NCBI RefSeq assembly: GCF_035582795.1
Contig: NC_134373.1
Location: 25,576,501-25,640,500 of the forward strand
Direction of reading: 5' to 3'
Length of the DNA stretch: 64,000 nucleotides
Source of the DNA: Mycteria americana
Lineage: Eukaryota > Chordata > Aves > Ciconiiformes > Ciconiidae
Notes under the pieces: generated by a model
Database searches by the model: none
What the model was told of the DNA's origin: nothing
What the model saw: only the letters and a program-made list of their open reading frames with translations
Translations under genes and position numbers: made by a program
Shown: one piece after another, positions 50,401 through 56,884 of the stretch
How the letters are laid out: every line of letters starts with the position of its first letter
How positions within the stretch are numbered: the stretch's first letter is position 1

Positions 50401-53199
50401 GCTACAGCTTTTCCACAGTTCTGCAGGGCACAAGTTTTGATACTGCGTATGAAGTCTGCAAAAATCAAGGTAAGCGATTATTTTGTAGCTACAAAATGTC
50501 ATTGTGGTATCTTAAAAAAAATATATATTATCTGAAATGACTGAAATTGTGGCATGTGTTTTCTCTAGTTCAAGGTAACAATAGTGGAGCTCATAAACCA
50601 ACTATGAAATTGGAGGCAACATACTTCAAAAACAATGTTCCTTTCCATGTGAAATATTGATTTCTGGAATAACACATACAATGCTTTTCTTTCCCTTCAA
50701 ACTTGTTTTAAAATCATGTGAGAACAGTTTTATATCAGCCTGAGCATTTTCACATTAACTGCAAATTTAGGATCTTATAACACATAACCAGACTTTTTAA
50801 GCTTTTCAATTAAGGCTCACAGTATTAAGTTTTTGAAATGCAATGTTATATTTTAATGGCATGGATTGTTTGAAAAGTTGTTCTGTGTTTAATCTGTAGG
50901 ATCAAATCTCCTGACTATTCAAGATGAAGATGAAAATGCTTTCATTCTGGAAGAATTACACAATTTTGGTTATGCTGTGCAAACGGTTTGGTTGAACATC
51001 CTGCTTGTTACAGACAGTAAGTTTTGGGTGGAAGAGAACTTCATGTAAGAATCTGGTTTGGTTTTTGGTCTGTCTTTTATTTGAATGCTAGTGTAACCAT
51101 CTTCTAAAATACTGTTATCTTTTGAGATTTTTTTTGCTGCCTATTACCTGTTTATGATGTAGTAAAACCAGTCAAGCTTTCTGTAATCATTATGTATTAG
51201 TATTCTGAATACTCAATATGTATGCATGTATGTGAATGCCTTTATTTTTTTCTTAAAGAAGCACTACAGGCTATCTTCTGTGTCGACTACACAGGATATT
51301 TTTAAATCCTTAAAAAAAAGGTAGTATAGTGGCCAAACAGACAAAATCTTGGCATTCTTTAACTCAATATTTATTTATGTGAGGGTAAGTCCAACTGAAA
51401 CAGATGATTATCAAAACACTATGGTATTTTATGATTTATAACTTCTGCCCTTAGATAAGACAATCTCCTGGTTTGATGGCTCTCCCTTAAATTATTCTAA
51501 CTGGGGCATCAGGGAGCCTGAATTTGATCATCTCAAAGGGAATTTCTGTATCAGCCTGAGGACCACAGATGGAGTCTGGCAATTATCTCCATGCAGAGAA
51601 AAAAAGGGATTTGTATGTAAAATGGATGCAGGTATGTTCTTCCATAAAATAAGGCAATTGTGTCCTTTTAACCATTGTTTTACGTGTTCCTTGTCGCTTG
51701 CTTACTTGCTCTTAGTTTTCATTTAAATAATTCTGTCCCTTGGGATTAGAAAAAATACCTGTAAAAAACCCAACCAGCCAGGGTAACCTCCTGTCAAGGA
51801 ACCTAGGCAGCCGTTGCGTTATTGCTGACTGTGGTAGACTTTCTGCTGTTTGGGTGAGCCACGTGCAGAGAATCATAGAATCATAGAATGCCAGGTTGGA
51901 AGGGACCTCAAGGATCATCTGGTCCAACCTTTCTTGGCAAAAGCACGGTCTAGACAAGATGGCCCAGCACCCTGTCCAGGTGAATCTTAAAAGTATCCAA
52001 TGTTGGGGAATCCACCACTTCCCTGGGGAGATTATTCCAATGGCTGATTGTTCACATTGTGAAAAATTTTCCTCTTGTGTCCAATTGGAATGTCCCCAGG
52101 AGTATCTTGTACTCATTACCCCTCATCTTTTCCACGTGACCCCTTGTAAAAAGGGGTCTCCATCTTCTTTGTAGCCACCCTTTAAATACTGGAACATGGT
52201 GATAAGGTCTCCCCTAAGCCTTCTTTTCTCAAGGCTGAACAAACCCAGTTCTCTCAGCCTTTCCTCATACGGCAGAGCATCAGGCTGACCTCAACAGACC
52301 CGGCAGGATGGGCAGGCGCAGCCCGAGAGAGCTGCACAGACACCACGGCAGTAGGAGCGTGGATCTGGGGGAGAGCTGAAGTGTTTCGAGAGCCCACCCA
52401 AAATGCCCGAGTCGCTGTTGGACTCAATAGCTAGATTAATCTACTGCTGCACAGATCTGCTCGTGCATTTGCACTTTAAAAAGTGGATAAATGCTGCTGC
52501 TCATCCTTGCACAAACGTCAATATATTCTGCCAAATGTAAGGGATTTTAGATAACGGATTAGGTCGTGTTTAACTTGGCCAGTTGGAATCCCATTGACAT
52601 AAGTGCAGCCTGCTCTTGTATGGCTTTAGGTAGATTGTCTTCTCAGTATCAATTTTACAATTAATATATATAGTAACTTTTGTTAGCTCTGTGGGTAATT
52701 TTATGACCGTTCTGGATTCTATTTCAGATATCGATGCAACAGAACTCTCTGAAAAATGTAAGTTTCTTCTGTACTTTCTTAATATCTTTTTATAAGGCGT
52801 AATAACCCATTTTGAGCTGATATTTTGTGAGGTAACATTTTCACTGTTAAAGCTGTAATTTAAAATGTGTGACATATAAGGGGTAATAATACGTTTTCCA
52901 TAAAACATCTATATGTTTATATTTAGAATTATGTATAATTTTAACTATATTTGCTTAATAACAATTTCTGTCCTTCCCCTTCAGCATCATACCGTGGGCT
53001 TGCAGCGCTGGCTGTTCTTGTGACGTTGGTGATGCTGGCTGCCATCTCCCTCTTTCTGTGGTGCCTGTACAAACAGAATAACCGACTCTTCCGCAGGATA
53101 CTGTGGGTCAGAAACGCCTATTTGCCACAGATCAACTCTGACGTTCCTGCTTTGGAAGAAAGCATCCTCATTTCTGATTTTGAGAGAAGCGACAATTAA
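11129..53199 (+). CDS. PLA2R1: PLA2R1 / avian FcRY: mannose-receptor-family endocytic receptor, 30 exons, 1,461 aa
   Basis: Type I membrane receptor of the mannose receptor family. Joined exons: 11129-11237, 14689-15072, 17302-17469, 18584-18757, 19879-19992, 20701-20844, 21860-22048, 23524-23681, 25078-25185, 30230-30342, 32440-32609, 33701-33903, 34198-34343, 34842-34926, 35905-36037, 36496-36531, 37051-37208, 40198-40262, 40621-40724, 42070-42212, 43026-43143, 44030-44160, 44732-44876, 47957-48195, 48766-48934, 50329-50469, 50900-51016, 51455-51631, 52728-52757, 52985-53199. All introns are GT-AG and the phases agree. Domains by residue: signal peptide 1 to about 23-26; ricin-type cysteine-rich about 38-160; FN2 165-221; CTLD1 224-352; CTLD2 374-497; CTLD3 514-642; CTLD4 663-795; CTLD5 about 807-936; CTLD6 958-1095; CTLD7 about 1114-1231; CTLD8 1246-1376; membrane span about 1396-1419; tail 1420-1461. 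Human PLA2R1 has nearly the same length and binds secreted phospholipases A2. The chicken homologue FcRY binds IgY at acidic pH and transports it across yolk-sac epithelium. The family is certain to me; calling this copy the IgY receptor rests on orthology. Confidence 0.96.
11238..14688 (+). other. PLA2R1: PLA2R1 intron 1
   Basis: The first 250 bp are still CpG island. The rest is AT-rich without recognisable exons. A C25 run lies at 14286-14310. The acceptor is a strong T/C tract ending CCCCCTACAG. Confidence 0.85.
14286..14310. repeat. C25 homopolymer
   Basis: Twenty-five consecutive C residues. Such a run can form i-motif or G-quadruplex structures on the two strands. Its length is likely to vary and to be error-prone in assembly. 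Confidence 0.9.
14689..15072 (+). CDS. PLA2R1: PLA2R1 exon 2: ricin-type cysteine-rich domain
   Basis: One 384-nt exon, phase 1 at both ends, encodes nearly the whole beta-trefoil domain (residues 37-165). The start KGIFIIQS and the motifs MLWKWVSN and CLGLN are close to human PLA2R1. In the mannose receptor this domain binds sulphated sugars; in PLA2R1 it is part of the folded head. Confidence 0.97.
15073..17301 (+). other. PLA2R1: PLA2R1 intron 2
   Basis: No conserved open frame or recognisable mobile element. An open frame at 15233-15556 has no family resemblance. The acceptor ends TTTATTCCAG. Confidence 0.7.
17302..17469 (+). CDS. PLA2R1: PLA2R1 exon 3: fibronectin type II domain
   Basis: Residues 165-221. 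It has the FN2 pattern GFPCIFPF, then YYECT, WCATT and WGFCP, with the four conserved cysteines at 178, 192, 202 and 217. Phase 1 at both ends. FN2 domains of this family bind collagen. Confidence 0.97.
18584..18757 (+). CDS. PLA2R1: PLA2R1 exon 4: CTLD1, N-terminal part
   Basis: Encodes the opening of CTLD1 with SGCDVFW, CYQFN and GGDLLSV. The first cysteine is residue 224. Phase 1 at both ends; donor GTGAGT. Confidence 0.96.
19879..19992 (+). CDS. PLA2R1: PLA2R1 exon 5: CTLD1, middle
   Basis: Encodes the WMGLN core followed by [10 protein letters not shown] and a VNW turn, the standard central CTLD fold motifs. Phase 1 at both ends; the donor GTACTT is weak. Confidence 0.95.
20701..20844 (+). 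CDS. PLA2R1: PLA2R1 exon 6: CTLD1, C-terminal part
   Basis: Ends CTLD1 with [10 protein letters not shown] (cysteine 352). It creates sequons at the junction NVS and at NKT. Phase 1 at both ends. Confidence 0.95.
21860..22048 (+). CDS. PLA2R1: PLA2R1 exon 7: CTLD2, N-terminal part
   Basis: Encodes TWKYYATRC, then [14 protein letters not shown], very close to human PLA2R1. The acceptor before it has almost no pyrimidine tract and ends in GAAAG, but the reading frame and similarity fix the boundary. Phase 1 at both ends. Confidence 0.95.
23524..23681 (+). CDS. PLA2R1: PLA2R1 exon 8: CTLD2, middle, with EPN triplet
   Basis: Encodes [13 protein letters not shown] and SNWDSQEPN. The EPN triplet is at residues 463-465, where human PLA2R1 has EPH as I recall it. 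Enters in phase 1 and leaves in phase 0. Confidence 0.96.
25078..25185 (+). CDS. PLA2R1: PLA2R1 exon 9: end of CTLD2 and linker
   Basis: Exactly 36 codons (481-516). EGHWKVKKC followed by FYICKKAG closes CTLD2 at cysteine 497. The last codons hold cysteine 514, which opens CTLD3. Flanked downstream by the 5-kb intron 9. Confidence 0.96.
25186..30229 (+). other. PLA2R1: PLA2R1 intron 9, the longest intron
   Basis: About 5.0 kb. It contains an old antisense CR1 copy near 27590-28400 and a pair of diverged short repeats (26114-26150 and 28476-28510). A run of GGTACC-containing short repeats lies at about 26254-26324. No exon seen. Confidence 0.7.
27590..28400 (-). mobile_element. Old, diverged CR1-type LINE 3' fragment (antisense)
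   Basis: Reading the + strand, the text matches the reverse complement of old sauropsid CR1 3' regions in order: GTGAAAAAGTGC-like ATGAAAAAATGCCACCTTC, CATCTCCTTTTTCCAGGCTG, a CAGCTCCATACATTTCATCA segment, and the stretch around ATGCTATCTGCCATCTTACT. Many indels indicate an ancient insertion. Boundaries are approximate and come from memory of the family's general text. Confidence 0.65.
30230..30342 (+). CDS. PLA2R1: PLA2R1 exon 10: CTLD3, N-terminal part
   Basis: Encodes [13 protein letters not shown] and [14 protein letters not shown], matching human PLA2R1 CTLD3. Donor GTAGTT is weak. Ends in phase 2. Confidence 0.95.
31012..31065. repeat. A-rich low-complexity tract
   Basis: A8, then A11 and similar runs separated by single C residues, followed by AACAAAAC-type units. 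Confidence 0.85.
32440..32609 (+). CDS. PLA2R1: PLA2R1 exon 11: CTLD3, middle
   Basis: Encodes [29 protein letters not shown] and [12 protein letters not shown] is a sequon. Enters in phase 2 and leaves in phase 1. Confidence 0.96.
33191..33212. repeat. (TTC)n microsatellite
   Basis: Seven TTC units in intron 11. A polypurine-polypyrimidine run of this kind can form triplex DNA. Confidence 0.85.
33701..33903 (+). CDS. PLA2R1: PLA2R1 exon 12: end of CTLD3, start of CTLD4
   Basis: Encodes [19 protein letters not shown] and FKAMSLCKQ, closing CTLD3 at cysteine 642, and then [10 protein letters not shown], opening CTLD4 at cysteine 663. Leaves in phase 0. Confidence 0.97.
34198..34343 (+). CDS. 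PLA2R1: PLA2R1 exon 13: CTLD4
   Basis: Encodes [19 protein letters not shown] and [14 protein letters not shown], almost collinear with human PLA2R1. Phase 0 in, phase 2 out. Confidence 0.96.
34842..34926 (+). CDS. PLA2R1: PLA2R1 exon 14: CTLD4, core
   Basis: Encodes [17 protein letters not shown] and [12 protein letters not shown]5 of human PLA2R1 has been mapped as important for phospholipase binding; this exon belongs to the domain just before it. Donor GTAACT is weak. Confidence 0.96.
35230..35284. repeat. (TG)n/(TA)n alternating tract, quasi-palindromic
   Basis: A run of TG units passes into TATATATACGTA and then TACATATATACACA and CACACA. It alternates purine and pyrimidine for most of its length and is roughly self-complementary: a Z-DNA or cruciform candidate in intron 14. 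Confidence 0.8.
35905..36037 (+). CDS. PLA2R1: PLA2R1 exon 15: end of CTLD4
   Basis: Encodes [12 protein letters not shown] and [10 protein letters not shown], closing CTLD4 at cysteine 795. NGT is a sequon. The frame stays open for about 70 codons into intron 15 (see findings). Confidence 0.95.
36496..36531 (+). CDS. PLA2R1: PLA2R1 exon 16: 36-nt micro-exon, CTLD4-CTLD5 linker
   Basis: Encodes only [11 protein letters not shown] with split glycines at both ends. It matches the human linker before CTLD5. Phase 1 at both ends, so skipping would keep the frame. Confidence 0.9.
37051..37208 (+). CDS. PLA2R1: PLA2R1 exon 17: CTLD5, N-terminal part
   Basis: Encodes [28 protein letters not shown] and [11 protein letters not shown]. 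Phase 1 in, phase 0 out. Confidence 0.96.
37845..37949 (+). mobile_element. CR1 LINE 3' end (sense, 5'-truncated)
   Basis: Matches the CR1 terminus: GGTTGGACTCGATGATCTTA, AAGGTCTTTTCCAACCTATA and the octamer repeat TGATTCTGTGATTCTGTGA. About 100 bp remain, a strongly 5'-truncated copy. Confidence 0.92.
40177..40193. repeat. T17 tract at the exon 18 acceptor
   Basis: Seventeen T residues directly before ATAG and exon 18. Confidence 0.9.
40198..40262 (+). CDS. PLA2R1: PLA2R1 exon 18: CTLD5, WIGL core
   Basis: A 65-nt exon encoding [16 protein letters not shown]. It directly follows a T17 tract that forms the acceptor's pyrimidine tract. NLS is a sequon. Phase 0 in, phase 2 out. Confidence 0.95.
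40621..40724 (+). CDS. PLA2R1: PLA2R1 exon 19: CTLD5, middle
   Basis: Encodes [19 protein letters not shown] and [10 protein letters not shown]. Donor GTTTAT is weak, but the next exon continues exactly as in human PLA2R1 (LWG). Phase 2 in, phase 1 out. Confidence 0.94.
42070..42212 (+). CDS. PLA2R1: PLA2R1 exon 20: end of CTLD5, start of CTLD6
   Basis: Encodes [18 protein letters not shown], closing CTLD5 at cysteine 936, and [13 protein letters not shown], opening CTLD6 at cysteine 958. An extra cysteine (934) sits two residues before the closing one, where human PLA2R1 has serine as I recall it. Confidence 0.95.
42992..43017. repeat. T26 tract at the exon 21 acceptor
   Basis: Twenty-six T residues, then GGAAACAG and exon 21. 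Confidence 0.9.
43026..43143 (+). CDS. PLA2R1: PLA2R1 exon 21: CTLD6
   Basis: Encodes [20 protein letters not shown] and [13 protein letters not shown]. Its acceptor is built on a T26 run ending 8 nt before the exon. Phase 0 in, phase 1 out. Confidence 0.95.
44030..44160 (+). CDS. PLA2R1: PLA2R1 exon 22: CTLD6, core
   Basis: Encodes [20 protein letters not shown] and [12 protein letters not shown]. Nearly identical to human PLA2R1 over the first part. NWS is a sequon. Confidence 0.97.
44732..44876 (+). CDS. PLA2R1: PLA2R1 exon 23: end of CTLD6
   Basis: Encodes [18 protein letters not shown], then GKWYLENC and GFVCQKTQ, closing CTLD6 at cysteine 1095. Leaves in phase 1 into the GC-rich 3-kb intron 23. 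Confidence 0.96.
44877..47956 (+). other. PLA2R1: PLA2R1 intron 23 with GC-rich patches
   Basis: About 3.1 kb. Contains a T14G11 run (45252-45276) and GC-rich patches at about 45480-45600 and 46030-46290. A pyrimidine tract follows at about 46342-46395. Open frames in the GC-rich part overlap in several frames on both strands, as expected from base composition. The stretch 46900-47800 has short open frames I do not recognise. Confidence 0.65.
46030..46290. promoter_or_regulatory. Intragenic CpG-rich patch (possible regulatory island)
   Basis: A 260-bp stretch rich in G and C with many CpG dinucleotides, standing out in an AT-rich intron. It could be an alternative promoter, an enhancer or an old GC-rich insertion; the sequence alone does not decide. 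Confidence 0.35.
47957..48195 (+). CDS. PLA2R1: PLA2R1 exon 24: CTLD7, N-terminal half
   Basis: The largest CTLD exon. It encodes [32 protein letters not shown] and [11 protein letters not shown], nearly collinear with human PLA2R1. NAS, NRT and NFT are sequons. Confidence 0.97.
48687..48744. repeat. Two tandem perfect hairpins before exon 25
   Basis: Stem TATCAGAAAAGC (48687-48698) pairs with 48704-48715 across a 5-nt loop. Stem TATCTTTATGC (48719-48729) pairs with 48734-48744 across a 4-nt loop. The direct repeat GCTAAAGCATA occurs at 48678-48688 and 48728-48738. Confidence 0.92.
48766..48934 (+). CDS. PLA2R1: PLA2R1 exon 25: CTLD7, C-terminal half
   Basis: Encodes [18 protein letters not shown] and [11 protein letters not shown], closing CTLD7 at cysteine 1231. 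Two tandem hairpins lie just before its acceptor. Confidence 0.97.
50329..50469 (+). CDS. PLA2R1: PLA2R1 exon 26: CTLD8, N-terminal part
   Basis: Encodes [20 protein letters not shown] and the AYEVCKNQ turn. CTLD8 begins near cysteine 1246. Phase 1 at both ends. Confidence 0.96.
50900..51016 (+). CDS. PLA2R1: PLA2R1 exon 27: CTLD8, middle
   Basis: Encodes [19 protein letters not shown] and [10 protein letters not shown]. The usual WIGL core of CTLDs is replaced by VWLN, as in human PLA2R1 CTLD8. Phase 1 at both ends. Confidence 0.95.
51455..51631 (+). CDS. PLA2R1: PLA2R1 exon 28: end of CTLD8
   Basis: Encodes [18 protein letters not shown] and VWQLSPC, with KKGFVCKM closing CTLD8 at cysteine 1376. 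The first codon is a junction asparagine giving the sequon NKT. NYS is another. Phase 1 at both ends. Confidence 0.96.
51869..52285 (-). mobile_element. CR1 LINE 3' fragment (antisense)
   Basis: Starts with the inverted terminal octamers AGAATCATAGAATCATAG and GGTTGGAAGGGACCTCAAGG, and continues through TCCACCACTTCCCTGGG, CTTCTTTGTAGCCACCCTTT and CTCAAGGCTGAACAAACCCA. About 415 bp, 5'-truncated, and clearly younger than the copy in intron 9 because the text is well preserved. Confidence 0.95.
52728..52757 (+). CDS. PLA2R1: PLA2R1 exon 29: 30-nt micro-exon, stalk before the membrane
   Basis: Encodes [10 protein letters not shown], the short acidic linker between CTLD8 and the membrane, similar in position to the human linker. 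Phase 1 at both ends. Confidence 0.88.
52985..53199 (+). CDS. PLA2R1: PLA2R1 exon 30: transmembrane segment, cytoplasmic tail, stop
   Basis: Encodes the membrane span (about residues 1396-1419, [20 protein letters not shown] and onward) and a 42-residue basic-then-acidic tail ending in ISDFERSDN and TAA. The tail keeps the acidic dileucine EESILI. Where human PLA2R1 has NPYY, this tail reads NAYL. Confidence 0.97.
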
Positions 53200-53815
53200 T
53201 TGATCCAGAAGTAGCAAGTGATCACGTCTTCCATGTGAAACTCCACAATCTACAGCGGTTTTCTCCTCCTCGGGAGTGCCCCGGGGTACCCATATCCAGA
53301 GAAACCCTGGCAGCCATCAGTATGAATGCCGTAAGGGCTCCCTACCTTGGAGCACTTCTGCTTTGTGGCAGGATGAGGTGAGGATGCACAGCAGAACCGT
53401 GGAGGAATTGGCTCCTTTGGGACAAGCCAGGAACTGAAAATACTCCCACACCATGAACCTCCAGCCGCTCATGTGGCGCAGTCATGTCCGAGGCCCCAGA
53501 GCAGCGGGCATTTTCATGCAACTTTTTCCTTTGGGAACGTTTGGGCTTTTGTGTTTTGTTTTTGTGCGTCGCAGAATCTGCTCATGAGCCAGCATTAAAA
53601 TTTGGCCTTGAATTTAGGAACTCTGAAACATATGCCAAGGATTATGGGGTAGATTTTTTTTGCTTAGTAGCCACTCCTTCTGCAAAATGAACAGTTATTT
53701 TTCAGACAATGGATTCTTGCCAAGTGGATTTCCAAGCTTGCAGAGAGGTGGAGTCACTTTTGACTTGGGAGTGCCAGAGTTTTGGTAGTTTGGCCCATGT
53801 TGGTTCGTGTTATAA

Positions 53816-53821
53816 AATAAA
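53816..53821 (+). promoter_or_regulatory. PLA2R1: Candidate poly(A) signal AATAAA (proximal)
   Basis: Canonical hexamer 617 nt after the stop codon, in AT-rich DNA. Confidence 0.5.
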
Positions 53822-54033
53822 TTAGTGTAGAGATATAATGGCATATGGACTTTGTCATCCTGAAGTTAGTATATTCATTTGAGATGCATCCAGTGTCCTG
53901 TTAAAGATTTAACTATGTGATCTCTCACCTAGCTTATTTCAGAAATTGAATCCCATCAACCTCTTTTAAAGACGTTTTTGGCAATGTCTGTTTGAAGAAG
54001 AAAAACTGTTATAAATCTTGCTGAAGTTATGGT

Positions 54034-54039
54034 AATAAA
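54034..54039 (+). promoter_or_regulatory. PLA2R1: Candidate poly(A) signal AATAAA (distal)
   Basis: Canonical hexamer 835 nt after the stop codon, followed by TTGCTTTACTGTT and further T/G-rich sequence that could act as the downstream element. Confidence 0.55.
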
Positions 54040-55169
54040 TTGCTTTACTGTTCACCTGGAGTATTTCTGCAAGCAATATTCATGTACGCTCTTCTGAGAC
54101 CCTGCTCTCAAAGCTAAGGACGATACGTGGGGGAGCCACATTGCTGTTCCCAACGGGTGCTATAGTCCTATAACCCCATGTAGCAGACCCTCAGAAGGAC
54201 ACTTTTCACTTTCAGTGTTCATACTAAGGTGCTAACGAAGGAGATAAATTTCGCTGACCAGTTGTTCTGCAGGCTGATGGTTGTGGAGGACCCAGCCCAG
54301 GTTTCTGCACTACCTCAGTTACAGTGGCCCAGGACAGCAACGCTTACTCTCCGTGGGACTCCCTCCACCCTGACCAGACCTCCAGCCACATCTCTGAAAA
54401 TACCTGGAAGGTTTGGGGGGATTTTATTCTTTATTTTTATTGCAGCGTGCAAAAACAAATGGCTAGTCATGATGAGTTACTTCAGAAGGGATTTACTGTA
54501 CCTTCAGCCATCTCTAAAAGCTGCTGTGAAGGGCTGCCTTTATTGTTGGGTTTGTTGGTTTGTTTTAAGATGGCTCATTCTAACAATTTTGCAAGAGCCC
54601 TAAGAGGCAGGTACGTTCCTGAGCAAGCAGCTAAGGCCAACTGAAGTGTTTTTTACAGAGTGTTTGTGTACATGCACAGGAATGTATGACTGCCTTTTAG
54701 TTAGATTTCACATGGCCAATTCAGAAATATTGCAAAAATTGTCTGTTCATGCCACAATTACGTATAGGGCTATTTTTAAATATTATTTAGTACATAGAAT
54801 ATTTCTCTGCTGGTTTACAGAACCATTCAAAAATGTTGTCAAAGAGGCTGCAGATGGTTTTGATCCCAAGATCATCGTCAGCTTACTGTTTTCGGTAACT
54901 TCTGTGGGTGTAGCTATCACAAGTTCTTAATCTGAGATTTTTCCATCATATAAAATATAAATAGCTTTTCTGTGTATATTTTGTCTAATGGTTTGACCCC
55001 ATACATTAGTCTTCAGTAATGTTTTTAAAGTTTGTTCTTAGTCCTGTAGATTTATCTACGGGTCTGTCTGTATGTGAAGTCCACTATTAGAGTTTGTGGA
55101 CTGCAACTTCGGAGTACAATTGTCAGATCATGTGCTGTTTATATGTATGAACTGTGATAGCTTCTTCAC

Positions 55170-55252
55170 CACAAAAAAACCCCCCACAAAATAAAAAAAA
55201 AAACACAAAAGAAAAAAAAAACACAAAAAGAAAAAAAAAAAAAAGAAAAAAG
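55170..55252. repeat. A-rich low-complexity tract
   Basis: Runs of A broken by single C or G residues. It might be the tail of an old retrocopy, but no parent sequence is recognisable before it. Confidence 0.8.
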
Positions 55253-56838
55253 GTTGTGACCCTCTCCCTTCCCCATGAGAATGTCACCTTTTTAAACTAC
55301 AGTTGGACGAACTTAAACCAACAAATCCCCTTCATCACATTCACTGACAAGTGTAATTGTTGCCTTCTTACAGCAAGCAGAGTGGCTTGCAGGATGGTTT
55401 TTGTTTGCGAGAGTAAGCTGTGTTGTCTCTGAGGACGTGTATTTATCAGGCTGCAGTGCTGTTACCTAGTTATGCAGGCTCTTGTCAGATTTTGATGTGG
55501 TTAATGAGGGTGTATATTTTTCCGCAAAACTTGACATAGGCGTTTTATCAATTTTCCTTGAGGTGTGTTGTAATCATTTAAATATATTTGAAGGGCAGTG
55601 GTATAATAAATAACCCTAACATCAAAATAGTGATCGTTGATTAACATCGACTCTGATGTAGATGATCTTGCACTAAGGAAAAAATAGTTCAAGCAGTTTT
55701 TTCTTCATACTTTGAACTGGTTTTGAAGGAACAGACCCTTAAATATTTATTTTTAAATCCTTCATCATTTAACTTTTATAATTGCAGGTATTATTCACTC
55801 AAGAATTTAATCGTTGATTGCTTTCTAATCCTTGTTCTGGATTTTGTTACCATTGCTTTCTTTTGATTTCCCTTTATCAGAGGTCTCCTGTACTATTGTT
55901 GATCAGAGTATGTGGTGACTGTTTTTACTGCTGACCTTGATATTGGCAGCCAGGTTCACTGTATTATTTCAACTGGAAAATTAAAGTGTGAATAATAATT
56001 TTCTGTGCTGCATTTTTTCTCGAATCTTTCCCCAGCTTTAATTAGCTGCCAGGCTTTAGTGTCTTGTAACAGCAGTTCCTAGGCTTTGCGCCGGGTCATC
56101 CTGGTAGGAGAGGGACAGCTTGCACCCCACGCCTTCTGGCTACATGGCTGGACCCACACTGGGGCACGGCAGACAGTCTGCACACGTGTGGTGGCTCCAG
56201 TGTCTCCCAGGGCACAGACGAGGATGCCCTGGGACCTGTCTGCAGGAGGTGCTGGGAGGAGGAAGGAGCCACAGCACCGTCAGTGAGGATGATGGATGGG
56301 AGCATGGTGCTGATGCACAGATATTCTCCCAGCCCATTGCCTGTTCCCTGCAGCCCTGGGAGCGCAGTAGCTTCCATGGTAGCACTGCCGTAATTCCCAC
56401 GTCCAAGAACTGGGTTCACCAGAGCCTGAGTGAGCAAATGAATGTTGCATTTTCCTCTGCCGTGCCAGCTTCTTTGAATGTGTTCACTGAAAGGGAAGTA
56501 TTAGATGTTTTCATACCACTCCTTTGCTTGGGAGATGGAAGAGTATCCCCACCAGAGATAGATACATTCAGGCCAACATATGACAAACCTTGTCTACCAG
56601 GTGTTAGGGTTTAGGAAAAAAAAAAAATCTGTGTGCTTATTTTTGCAGACTGCGTTTCAGGAGAAAATTTACCTCCTGGTCCCTTTAGCAGTCCTTGCGG
56701 CATGTCTCTGAGGGACAGAGGTGCCTGATGCAGCCGTCGCATCCCAGCTGGATGGGAGTCTGCAATGGGAACATACCTATGCTGGAGATGTCCAGCATGA
56801 CCGGGCAGAGCGAAGGGTTGTGGCACAAGGCTGCAAGT

Positions 56839-56884
56839 GGGCAACACAGCTCCTAAGCAGAGGGCAACACAGCTCCTAAGCAGA
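56839..56884. repeat. 23-bp tandem duplication
   Basis: A 23-bp unit beginning GGGCAACACAGCTCC and ending TAAGCAGA occurs twice without differences. Confidence 0.95.

Larger units (their letters stand above)
48196..52727 (+). other. PLA2R1: PLA2R1 introns 24-28
   Basis: Intron 24 ends with a double hairpin before exon 25, and intron 28 carries a CR1 copy. The others show nothing notable. Confidence 0.65.
53200..54060 (+). other. PLA2R1: PLA2R1 3' UTR (approximate end)
   Basis: AT-rich, non-coding DNA follows the stop codon. ATTAAA lies at 53594-53599 and AATAAA at 53816-53821 and 54034-54039. The last is followed by a T/G-rich stretch suited to cleavage near 54050-54060. Which site is used cannot be read from sequence. 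Confidence 0.6.

Noticed and set aside
54646-54930. Possible first exon of the next gene (LY75)
   Set aside because: No CpG island, signal peptide or ricin-type domain sequence follows; the frame looks random.
56120-56614. Open frame of 164 codons downstream of the gene
   Set aside because: GC-rich stretch with competing frames on the other strand, no recognisable domain and no splice-bounded conservation visible.
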